Source of the DNA: Candidatus Binataceae bacterium
GTDB taxonomy: Bacteria; Desulfobacterota; Binatia; Binatales; Binataceae
Length of the DNA: 14,817 bases
Reading direction: 5' to 3'
Assembly (NCBI GenBank): GCA_030042765.1
Contig: JASHZA010000130.1
Coordinates: forward strand, 1 to 14,817
The notes beneath the pieces are model-generated. The model had not been told where the DNA came from and ran no database searches. It saw only the letters and a list, made by a program, of their open reading frames with translations. Below, piece after piece: positions 6,062 through 12,761 of the stretch. The position numbers and the translations under genes were made by a program. Within the stretch, counting starts at the first letter, position 1. Each line of letters starts with the position of its first letter.

Positions 6062-8950
6062 CTATCCGCCGGGGGTTTCCGGCATTGGCGGCTTGGATGC
6101 GAAGATCTCTTCCAGCGTCGCTTTCAGCGCGTCCAGCTTGACCGGCTTGCTGACATACCCGTCCATTCCCGCGGCCAGGCACTTCTGGCGATCGCCCGGC
6201 ATTGCGTGTGCCGTCATCGCAATGATCGCGGTGCGGCGCCCCTGTTGCTCACGCTGCCGTATTTCCTTGGTTGCCTCGTAACCGTCCATCTCCGGCATCT
6301 GGCAATCCATGAAGATTATGTCATAAGAGTGCTGCGAGACTGCCTGCACCGCCTCACGCCCATTCTTAACCGCGTCCACCTCGAAACCTAACTTTGTCAA
6401 CTGAAGCTTCGCCAACTTCTGATTGATCGGGTTGTCTTCGGCGAGCAGGACCTTGGGCTTCAGCCCGGCTGGCAATTTGAGCTTGCCACCCGCAGCCGGC
6501 TGGTTCGCACCGGCGCCCTCTTTGGGCACGGATTCGGCCTGGCCCGTCGCGCCCGACGGCGAAGCAATCGCTTTGACCAGCGCGTCATAGAGCAACGATT
6601 CCGGCACCGGCTTCATCAGCCAGCTCCGATATTCCAGTCCGGAAAGGCGCGCGTTGAACTCGATTCGAGGACCGGTCGAGGAAATAAAGATCAATACCGT
6701 TTTTGCCAGCGACGGATCCGCCTTGATTCGCCGTGCCAGCTCGATCCCGTCTACCTCGGGCATCATCACGTCCAGCAGCGCCACTTCATAAGTGTCGCGC
6801 CGCATCATAGTCAACGCTTCGCCCGCTGACCGCGCGCTCATCGGCAGCATCCCCCATGCCGCCGTCTGACGCTCGAGAATATGCCGGCTCGTCGCATTGT
6901 CGTCGACTATCAGGACCTTGTGCCCGCTTAGCGAGGCGAACCGCTCCGAGGCCGGCCGGCTCGCGTCCACCTGTTTCTCGAATTGCGCCGTGAACCAGAA
7001 AGTCGAGCCCACACCCGGCTTGCTGGTCACCGCAATCGTTCCGTGCATTCCCTCGACCAGTTTCTTCGCGATCGACAGTCCCAGGCCGGTCCCTCCGTAA
7101 CGCCGCGACGTAGACGCATCGACCTGAGTGAAGGTCTGAAATAGCAGCTTCTGCTTTTCCTTCGCGATACCGATACCGGTGTCACGGACCTCGAATCGCA
7201 CCACGACCTCTCGCGGATTTTCACTGAGCTTGCTCACCTCCAACGCCACTTCGCCGTGCTCCGTGAACTTCACCGCGTTGCTCAGAAGGTTCAGCAATAT
7301 CTGGCGAAGCCGTGCCGGATCGCCACGCAGCAGCGGCGGCACGTTGGGCTCGACCGAGAGGTTGAGTTCCAGACCCTTGCGCCGGGCCTGCTCGGAGATC
7401 AATTGAATCGCACCCTCGACCACGTCAGTGAGATTGAAGTCAACCTCCTCGAAACTGAGCTTGCCCGCCGCGATCTTGGAAAAGTCCAGGATATCGTTGA
7501 TCAGGTTCAGCAAAACGTCACCGCTTTCCTGCACATCACACGCCAGATCGCGCTGCTCCGCGGTCAGTTCAGTCCCCAGCAGCAATCCCGTCATGCCGAT
7601 GATCGAGTTAAGCGGCGTGCGAATTTCATGACTCATGTTGGCCAGGAATTCCGACTTGATCCGCGCGCCTTCCAATGCCGCGTCGCGGGCCTCGGTCAAT
7701 TCCGCCTCCATCCGCTTGCGCTCGCTGATATCGGTCACGATAACCGACAATGCCGTCATCGCTCCCGAAGCATCCAGGATCGGCGACTGCGTGACCGCCA
7801 CTTCGACGGGGCTGCCATCCTTGCGTATGCGCACGGTTTCATACCGCTCGGGCTTGCGGTTCATGCCGATCCGCCGAATCCGCTGAGCAAGTTCCCCGCG
7901 GGCGTCCAGCAGTGTCATCAAAACCGCGCTGCGCCCCACCATCTCACTCGCGCTGTAGCCGAAGAGCCTTTCGGCGGCCGAATTCCAGCTCGTGATTATC
8001 ATGTCGGTGGTTTCGCTGTAGATCGCGTCGCCCGACGCGCCGACGATCGAGGCCAGCAGCGCGTTCGTTTCCTGCGCCATTTTGGTTTCGCTGATATCGC
8101 GGAGCGCCGCCACAATCCTCCGGCCTGGGCCCTCGCCGCCTGCGAACGCGGAAATATTCAACGACACCGGAATTTCCTGCGCACTTTTGTTCCGCAGCAA
8201 CAGTTCGATGTCGTGTGCGAGGCCCGCCTCCCGCACTTTCTCGATCACCTCCGTTGCCCGGATCGGATCCGTAAAGAGCGACGGCAACTTGCTCCCGATC
8301 AACTCCTCGCGCGCGTAGCTCGTCAGCTTCAGGGCTTGCTCGTTGACGTCCGTCAGCGTCAGCGTCGAGTCGCTCACCATCAGGGCGTCGGGCGACGATT
8401 GCACCAGGCTGCGGCTGTACTCGCGTTCGGCCCGCAGCGTCCGCTCGATCGCACGCTGTTCGGTCACATCCCGCGCCACTCCGAAAATGCCGAAGACCTT
8501 GCCCGCCCGGTAAAACAACGAAGCGTTGAATGAAATCGGAATTTCCCTGCCGCTTGCCGCCTTCAACGTCAGGTCAATGTTGGTTACGTAGCCGTCGGCC
8601 AGAGCCCTTTCGATCGCCGCCCGCGCCTTAGGGGGCTCAGTGAAATGGCTGTCGAAAGCACTCCCGAACAGGGACTTTTTCGGCAACTCCGTAAGCTGCG
8701 ACAATCGCTCGTTGCCGTCGCTGATCCGCATGTCGGGATCGACTATGACCATCGCGTCCACCGACGATTCGATCAGTCCCCGTGTGTACTCGTGCGCCTG
8801 GCGCAGGTCCGCCTCGATCTGCTTGAGTCGACTGATATCTCGGCCGATTCCAGCGCCACCGATAATCTCTCCTGATGCATCGCGAATAGGGAAAAGAGTT
8901 GACCAGGGAAATGAACGAGGAGCCGTCTCTTTTCCTGGCACGCTGTTCAA
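6062..8950 (-). CDS. Hybrid sensor histidine kinase, 3' part of a frameshifted gene (PAS-PAS-PAS-HisKA-HATPase-REC-REC)
   Basis: This carries the output half of a large sensor kinase. In the frame read from 8950 (962 residues) the order is: the end of a PAS/PAC unit (18-42), three PAS domains (about 55-165, 175-288 and 297-412), HisKA with phospho-acceptor H441 in MSHEIRTPLN, and a HATPase with N558 in SNAVKF, DTGIGI at 590-595 and GGTGLGL at 619-625. Receiver 1 has acidic D683/D684, phospho-acceptor D727 and K780. Receiver 2 has E838/D839, D882, T913 and K935. No HPt domain follows, so the final transfer partner must be another protein. No transmembrane helix is evident, so the sensor looks cytoplasmic. 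The TTG at 8950 has no convincing ribosome site and overlaps the upstream frame by 314 nt. This is almost certainly the continuation of that frame, not a separate gene. Confidence 0.85.
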   Translation of the reverse strand: MNSVPGKETAPRSFPWSTLFPIRDASGEIIGGAGIGRDISRLKQIEADLRQAHEYTRGLIESSVDAMVIVDPDMRISDGNERLSQLTELPKKSLFGSAFDSHFTEPPKARAAIERALADGYVTNIDLTLKAASGREIPISFNASLFYRAGKVFGIFGVARDVTEQRAIERTLRAEREYSRSLVQSSPDALMVSDSTLTLTDVNEQALKLTSYAREELIGSKLPSLFTDPIRATEVIEKVREAGLAHDIELLLRNKSAQEIPVSLNISAFAGGEGPGRRIVAALRDISETKMAQETNALLASIVGASGDAIYSETTDMIITSWNSAAERLFGYSASEMVGRSAVLMTLLDARGELAQRIRRIGMNRKPERYETVRIRKDGSPVEVAVTQSPILDASGAMTALSVIVTDISERKRMEAELTEARDAALEGARIKSEFLANMSHEIRTPLNSIIGMTGLLLGTELTAEQRDLACDVQESGDVLLNLINDILDFSKIAAGKLSFEEVDFNLTDVVEGAIQLISEQARRKGLELNLSVEPNVPPLLRGDPARLRQILLNLLSNAVKFTEHGEVALEVSKLSENPREVVVRFEVRDTGIGIAKEKQKLLFQTFTQVDASTSRRYGGTGLGLSIAKKLVEGMHGTIAVTSKPGVGSTFWFTAQFEKQVDASRPASERFASLSGHKVLIVDDNATSRHILERQTAAWGMLPMSARSAGEALTMMRRDTYEVALLDVMMPEVDGIELARRIKADPSLAKTVLIFISSTGPRIEFNARLSGLEYRSWLMKPVPESLLYDALVKAIASPSGATGQAESVPKEGAGANQPAAGGKLKLPAGLKPKVLLAEDNPINQKLAKLQLTKLGFEVDAVKNGREAVQAVSQHSYDIIFMDCQMPEMDGYEATKEIRQREQQGRRTAIIAMTAHAMPGDRQKCLAAGMDGYVSKPVKLDALKATLEEIFASKPPMPETPGG

Positions 8951-11219
8951 AGCTCACCGATTGGCCGGTCTCGAGCAGCCGCCTATCCGCTTCGAGCGCG
9001 ATGGACAGTTCTTCCGGTGGAACGAAAAAATCAAACCCACGTCCAATCGCCTGCTCTGCGGTAAACCCGTAAGTCTCCTCCGCCGCCGGGTTCCAGCTCG
9101 TTATTTTCAAGTCAGTGGAAAACCCAATGACCGCGTCTTTGGAAGCGTTGACGATGGTCGCCAATTCCGCCTGCTCGCGTTCGAGCCTGACCATTTCTGT
9201 GATATCGCGGCCGATTGCTCCTATTGCGGCGATGTTGCCCTGTGCATCGTAGGTCGGAAAGAGATTCACCCACGAATCGAAGACCGTTCCGTCCTTTTTT
9301 TTGCTGTGTATTCTGAAGTTGACCGGCTTGCCGCTTTGCAACAGCCCGCCCACCCTACTTCCGACTCTCGGATGCTCTTCCGGCGGTACAAACTCGAGTA
9401 TGTTTCTGCCCAGCGCCTCCTTCGCGCTCACGCCCATAAGTTTTTCCGCCCCCCGGTTCCAACTGATAATGGTGTTATCCAGCGAGGTGCTGACTATTGC
9501 GTCTTCCGAGGCGTTGACTATCGCAGCAAGCATCTGTTGCTCGCGTTCCGCATGTTTGATCTCGGTGATATCCCGCGCGATCATCGATACCCCGGTGAGT
9601 TGCCCGTCCGCGTCAAAGATTCCCGATGTGATCAACGACACGTCGAAGGTGCTACCGTCCTTGCGCTGCGAGGTCTCCTCGAAATAACGAGCGCCCCCCG
9701 GCTGGCGGAGGCTTTCGACGTCTCTCAAGTACTCGGCAAGCGCGCGCTCCCGAGTGGATGGGGGTAGGAACAATTCGGGTCCGTGCCGCCCGATAGCTTC
9801 CTTAGCCGCATATCCGAAAAGTCTTTCCGCCGCCGCGTTCCAGCTCTGGACTTCAAAGTCGAGCGACAGACTTACTATCGCCGCATCGGCGCTCTGCACG
9901 ATCGCCGCCAGCAACGCCATCTCCCGCTCGGCCCGCTTGCGCTCGGTGACGTCGCGCATGATTAGCGAGATCGCGGTGACGTTGCCCGCGATATCGCGCG
10001 CCGCCGATGCGGTCAGAAAAGCATCAACTCGCCTGTCGTCCTTTGTCCTCAGCTGCCATTCGAGATGTTGAACGAAACTGGAATCGGTTCGAAATCTCTC
10101 CATATCCTCCTGCATTATCTTCTGAACGGATGCTCTGTCTTCGGGCGGGACGAAGAGGTCCAGATTTGTTTGACCAACGGCCTCGGCCGCGCTGAACCCG
10201 AGCAGCTTTTCTGCGCCCTTGTTCCAGCTCAGGATGCGCCCCTCGGGAGAGTGGCTGACGATCGCGTCATCGGAAGACTCGACGATCGACGCCAGCAGCG
10301 CCTGCACGCGCTCCGCCCGCCTACGCTCCGTTATGTCGCGCGCGATGTTCGATATGGCCAGCAGGTTCCCGGCACCGTCATAGATGCCCGAAACCCCAAT
10401 CGCTATGTCGATGCGGGTGCCATCCCTTCTTACCGCAGGTACTTCAAGGTGGCGGACTTGTTCGGGGTGCTCTCTGAAGGAAGCCGCGTCCAGCTTCATC
10501 AAAGTCGACGCATGCTCCCGAAGTTCCGGTGCAACGAACAATTCGGTGACGTTCCGACCGACTGCTTCCTCCGCGGTGAATCCGAACAATCTCTCCGCGC
10601 CCTTGTTCCAGCTCATTATCGGGAACAGAGGCTTGGTCGGAGAGACGCTGAAGATCGCATCGTCCGAAGACTCGACGATGGATGCCAGCAGCGCCTGTTC
10701 GCGTTCCGCCTGCTTGCGCTCGGAGATATCGCGCATGATGATCGACATCCCGAGCGAGCTCTTTTCGGAATTGAACATACCGGTGGCTACCAGCGAGACA
10801 TCGACCAGGCTGCCATCCTTTTGCCGAAGCTCTCGTTCCACCCGGCGCACGAAGCTGCGATCGTGCTCCAGGGTCGCAAAGTCTTCTCGGATCTGCTTCT
10901 CCACCAATTCGCGAGCCTCGGGCGGGACGTAGAGTTCGATTGTTCGTCGGCCCAGCGCTTCCTCACGCGTAAAGCCAATCAACCGCTCCGCTGCTGGGTT
11001 CCAGCTCGTTACTCTCAAGTCAGGTGAAATCGTGATTATCGCGTCGTCCGCATTTTGAACGATTGCTGTCAGCCGAGCTTCGGCCATGCCGCTGCGCTCG
11101 GATTGCTCCACCACCGTCCGCTCGAGCACGCTCAGAAGCTGCTCTAGCGCGGCGATCCGCGACTGGAATTGGTCGCTATGGAAATCTGTCCCAACTTGAG
11201 ACATGCGCGCATCCGTCAA
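8637..11219 (-). CDS. Multi-PAS sensor, 5' part of a frameshifted hybrid histidine kinase gene
   Basis: This is the N-terminal sensory half of the kinase. After a short helical, possibly coiled-coil start (about 18-48) come six consecutive PAS domains with PAC ends: about 49-167, 178-299, 309-427, 437-555, 567-677 and 687 onward. Each has the W-N-x-x-A-E core (SWNPAAE, SWNKGAE, SWNAAAE, SWNRGAE) and most end in RDI/RDV-T/S-E. From about residue 778 the protein turns into Arg-rich sequence with no PAS character (to 860). That stretch is the downstream PAS6/PAS7 coding sequence read out of frame. Start: TTG 11219 overlaps the stop of the preceding gene (TTGA); ATG 11204, five codons in, is an equally good or better choice. 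Without the downstream frame the product would be a PAS-only protein with no kinase. Ligands (heme, flavin or others) are not predictable. Confidence 0.85.
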   Translation of the reverse strand: MTDARMSQVGTDFHSDQFQSRIAALEQLLSVLERTVVEQSERSGMAEARLTAIVQNADDAIITISPDLRVTSWNPAAERLIGFTREEALGRRTIELYVPPEARELVEKQIREDFATLEHDRSFVRRVERELRQKDGSLVDVSLVATGMFNSEKSSLGMSIIMRDISERKQAEREQALLASIVESSDDAIFSVSPTKPLFPIMSWNKGAERLFGFTAEEAVGRNVTELFVAPELREHASTLMKLDAASFREHPEQVRHLEVPAVRRDGTRIDIAIGVSGIYDGAGNLLAISNIARDITERRRAERVQALLASIVESSDDAIVSHSPEGRILSWNKGAEKLLGFSAAEAVGQTNLDLFVPPEDRASVQKIMQEDMERFRTDSSFVQHLEWQLRTKDDRRVDAFLTASAARDIAGNVTAISLIMRDVTERKRAEREMALLAAIVQSADAAIVSLSLDFEVQSWNAAAERLFGYAAKEAIGRHGPELFLPPSTRERALAEYLRDVESLRQPGGARYFEETSQRKDGSTFDVSLITSGIFDADGQLTGVSMIARDITEIKHAEREQQMLAAIVNASEDAIVSTSLDNTIISWNRGAEKLMGVSAKEALGRNILEFVPPEEHPRVGSRVGGLLQSGKPVNFRIHSKKKDGTVFDSWVNLFPTYDAQGNIAAIGAIGRDITEMVRLEREQAELATIVNASKDAVIGFSTDLKITSWNPAAEETYGFTAEQAIGRGFDFFVPPEELSIALEADRRLLETGQSVSFEQRARKRDGSSFISLVNSFPYSRCIRRDYRWRWNRPRYQSTQADRGGPAPGARVHTGTDRIVGGRDGHSRSRHADQRRQRAIVAAYGVAEKVPVRECFRQPFH
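8892..8895 (-). other. Apparent single-base insertion splitting the hybrid kinase gene
   Basis: The plus strand has AAAA here (UUUU in the message). The upstream frame reads VNSFP and then loses family character. The downstream frame reads PIRDASGEIIGG, the normal end of a PAS/PAC unit. Dropping one base of the run gives VNSFPIRDASGEIIGG without a break, and one continuous frame from 11219 to 6062 (1,718 residues, or 1,713 from ATG 11204). It may be a sequencing or assembly error, a recent inactivating mutation or a phase-variable site; a four-base run is short for the last option. Confidence 0.8.
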
Positions 11220-12028
11220 TCGCGGAAGGCAGGCTTGTCGAGCAAGGCCAGCAGACCCAGCTTGAGACTCAACGCGATTGTCCTGAACATTTCGGCGGTG
11301 GCGGGCGGGATCGGCGTCCGCGAGAAAATTATGACCGCGAACAGTTCGCCGTCCGGTAGAATGCCCCCGAATCCGAGCACCGAGTGCACCCCAAACGGGA
11401 TTACAAACTCCTTCTGCGCTGGGACAAAGGGGCTGCCAGCCGCGATCGGGACATGGAAAACGCCGAAGTTCCTCCGCTCAAAATCCTTGATGATCTCCGG
11501 TGCCGGCTGCAAAAGCTCGGTAATCGGAATCCCAAGCTGCTTGATCAGCCGCGAAATCATCGGAAACTGCTCGATCATCGACTCGCTCTGCAATGGCAGG
11601 CACTGGTGCCACTTGGACTCCTGCCGCCTGTTCCATTGCGGCTCGTCTCCCGAGGTCCCCAGCAGGACCAGACATTTCGTACCTTCCGCTATCGGTGACA
11701 AGGCCGTGGATAGAGCCGCCTTCCGCAGATCCTCGGGGAGGCGCCTGTAGTCATGCGTCTTGAAAAACCGCACCAGAACGCAGGAACGCCTGCCGAAGGG
11801 CCGGGTTTTGAGGCTGTCGTAAAGATCCTGCGTAACCTTCTGTGCGGCCTCTTCCATACTCCCCGACCCCGCCGTCAAAGTCCGCAACGTTGCGCCGCAT
11901 CGAACCATGTCCGCGAGCGTGAACTGGGCCGGATCGTAGAACTGTTCCGGAACCGCTTCGCCGGCGGAATGAGAACCCGTATCCAGCGCGCCGTCCGATA
12001 TCAGACCAGACTCTTTAGGGTGACGCAT
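11216..12028 (-). CDS. Uncharacterised GAF-like protein encoded directly upstream of the hybrid kinase
   Basis: I cannot name this family. From ATG 12028 it has 270 residues, with no signal peptide and no transmembrane helix. An N-terminal helix pattern (LRTLTAGSGSMEEAAQKVTQ, about 48-67) is followed by alternating strands (RRSCVLVRFFKT). The C-terminal half (FGVFHVPI, IPFGVHSVLGFGGILPDGE, LFAVIIFSR, then a helical end) resembles a GAF-type small-molecule sensor fold. ATG 12028 is preferred because GGAG lies 10 nt upstream; ATG 12058 would add an Arg/Cys-rich decapeptide. Its TGA overlaps the possible TTG start of the kinase (TTGA), so the two are translationally coupled and probably act together, with this protein as an accessory sensor. 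The GAF call rests on pattern only. Confidence 0.65.
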   Translation of the reverse strand: MRHPKESGLISDGALDTGSHSAGEAVPEQFYDPAQFTLADMVRCGATLRTLTAGSGSMEEAAQKVTQDLYDSLKTRPFGRRSCVLVRFFKTHDYRRLPEDLRKAALSTALSPIAEGTKCLVLLGTSGDEPQWNRRQESKWHQCLPLQSESMIEQFPMISRLIKQLGIPITELLQPAPEIIKDFERRNFGVFHVPIAAGSPFVPAQKEFVIPFGVHSVLGFGGILPDGELFAVIIFSRTPIPPATAEMFRTIALSLKLGLLALLDKPAFRD

Positions 12029-12081
12029 TACGCAACATCTCCGGCGGGCAGTTCGCATTTACGACGCAATGATCATGCCGC

Positions 12082-12106
12082 CGGAGTGCTTGCAATCATC
12101 ACTCCG
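12082..12106 (-). repeat. Inverted repeat between the Rrf2 gene and the GAF-like gene
   Basis: CGGAGTG (12082-12088) and CACTCCG (12100-12106) form a 7-bp stem with an 11-nt loop. It lies in the short gap between two minus-strand genes, just downstream of a second hairpin (12112-12129). It could belong to the rrf2 transcript end or to the leader of the GAF-kinase pair. No T tract is seen. Confidence 0.35.
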
Positions 12107-12111
12107 AAGTC

Positions 12112-12129
12112 GATCGGAAGGCTCCGATC
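12112..12129 (-). terminator. Hairpin just after the Rrf2 gene, possible terminator
   Basis: GATCGGA (12112-12118) and TCCGATC (12123-12129) form a 7-bp perfect stem around a 4-nt loop, starting 4 nt after the rrf2 stop on the minus strand. A U tract is lacking, so intrinsic termination would be weak. Its position suggests partial separation of rrf2 from the GAF-kinase pair. Confidence 0.4.
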
Positions 12130-12133
12130 AGGG

Positions 12134-12574
12134 TTAAATTTGGAAATGAATCGCGGTCTTGCGCCGCTCGACCAGCGACTGCAACGTCGTGCGGCTCAGG
12201 ATCTCATGGACGCTGTCCCGCACCTCGCGCCATACGTCGCGCATCGCGCAGGCGTCTCCGCGCTGGCACAGAGTGTTGGTCCCACCTTCTTCCAGGCATT
12301 CGACCGGTACGTAATCCCCTTCGATGATCTGCACCACGTCCGCCATAGTTATTTTCGACGGATGGCGCGCGAGCACGTACCCCCCGCTCGGACCCTTCTG
12401 GCTCGCCACTAGTCCTCCACGTTTGAGCTCGATTAAGAGGCGCCTGAGATAGTTTTCCGGAATATTCTGGACCGCAGCTATCTCCTCGACTCGCTGCGGG
12501 TGAGCCGTCGGGAATCGCTCCGCCAGCACAATCAGTGCCTTGAGGCAGTAGTCTACACCAACACCGAATTTCAT
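12134..12574 (-). CDS. Rrf2-family transcriptional regulator, possibly Fe-S or cysteine-responsive
   Basis: A 146-residue DNA-binding repressor or activator of the Rrf2 family (relatives: IscR, NsrR, CymR). The winged helix-turn-helix spans about 1-75, with VEEIAAVQNIPENYLRRLL (29-47) as the recognition region and SQKGPSGGYVLAR (58-70) as the family-typical wing. A dimerisation helix follows (about 76-87). Cysteines C93, C103 and C109 occupy the region that holds an iron-sulfur cluster in IscR and NsrR, though the first spacing (nine residues) is longer than the five in IscR. The gene diverges from the sulfite reductase and cysH genes across a 187-bp gap containing TGACT half-sites, so control of sulfur assimilation, in the manner of CymR, is the likely role. 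That link is inferred from context. Confidence 0.88.
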   Translation of the reverse strand: MKFGVGVDYCLKALIVLAERFPTAHPQRVEEIAAVQNIPENYLRRLLIELKRGGLVASQKGPSGGYVLARHPSKITMADVVQIIEGDYVPVECLEEGGTNTLCQRGDACAMRDVWREVRDSVHEILSRTTLQSLVERRKTAIHFQI

Positions 12575-12585
12575 CGTTTTCGGCC

Positions 12586-12597
12586 AAACCCGGGTTT
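12586..12597. promoter_or_regulatory. 12-bp perfect palindrome upstream of the Rrf2 start codon
   Basis: AAACCCGGGTTT is perfectly self-complementary and ends 11 nt before the rrf2 ATG on the minus strand, where a ribosome would bind. It could be an autoregulatory operator or a small hairpin. It differs in sequence from the TGACT half-sites in the same gap, so it may serve another factor or none. Confidence 0.3.
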
Positions 12598-12627
12598 AAA
12601 AGTACCACGTCCGGCGAATATCTCCAA

Positions 12628-12663
12628 TAGTTGACTCTATTAGTCATCTAATTAGTTGACTAA
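12628..12663. promoter_or_regulatory. Array of three TGACT half-sites, candidate Rrf2 operator in the divergent promoter region
   Basis: TAGTTGACT occurs twice in direct orientation (12628-12636 and 12653-12661), with AGTCA in the opposite orientation between them (12642-12646). This makes two overlapping inverted repeats: TGACT-ctatt-AGTCA (12632-12646) and TTAGTCA (12640-12646) with TGACTAA (12657-12663). Rrf2 proteins bind short AT-containing dyads as dimers, and the stretch is distinctly AT-richer than the surroundings, as expected for promoters. TTGACT could also serve as a -35 element on the plus strand, but no clear -10 box was found at the right distance. The repeats are seen; assignment to the Rrf2 protein is inferred. 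Confidence 0.55.
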
Positions 12664-12761
12664 GATACTCTCCTAAGTTACTTTCTGTTCCCGGTCTCCC
12701 TGAGCCGCTCCTTTAGTCGCAGGCCTCGGAGACGCCATCAGGCAGGAAGCTACGCCGAGCT

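Noticed and set aside
7256..8533. Long plus-strand open frame (425 codons) opposite the kinase 3' part
   Set aside because: It is fully antisense to PAS, HisKA and HATPase coding sequence with all motifs intact; its translation is His/Arg/Gln-rich with no domain.
8880..8900. Programmed +1 frameshifting at the CCC-U step just after the T run
   Set aside because: A slip there would also give the joined protein, but the zero frame has no nearby stop or obvious stimulator and runs on for some 80 codons of shadow sequence, unlike known programmed sites; a plain one-base insertion is simpler.
8640..9767. Plus-strand open frame (375 codons) opposite the PAS region
   Set aside because: Antisense to PAS domains 5 and 6 and the frameshift region; no ribosome site or domain pattern.
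10065..11027. Plus-strand open frame (320 codons) with apparent internal repeats
   Set aside because: Its repeats simply mirror the repeated PAS units on the other strand.
12628..12690. Sigma-70 promoter for the sulfite reductase using TTGACT as the -35 box
   Set aside because: Two TTGACT copies exist, but no convincing -10 box sits 16-18 bp downstream of either, and the hexamers are better explained as operator half-sites.
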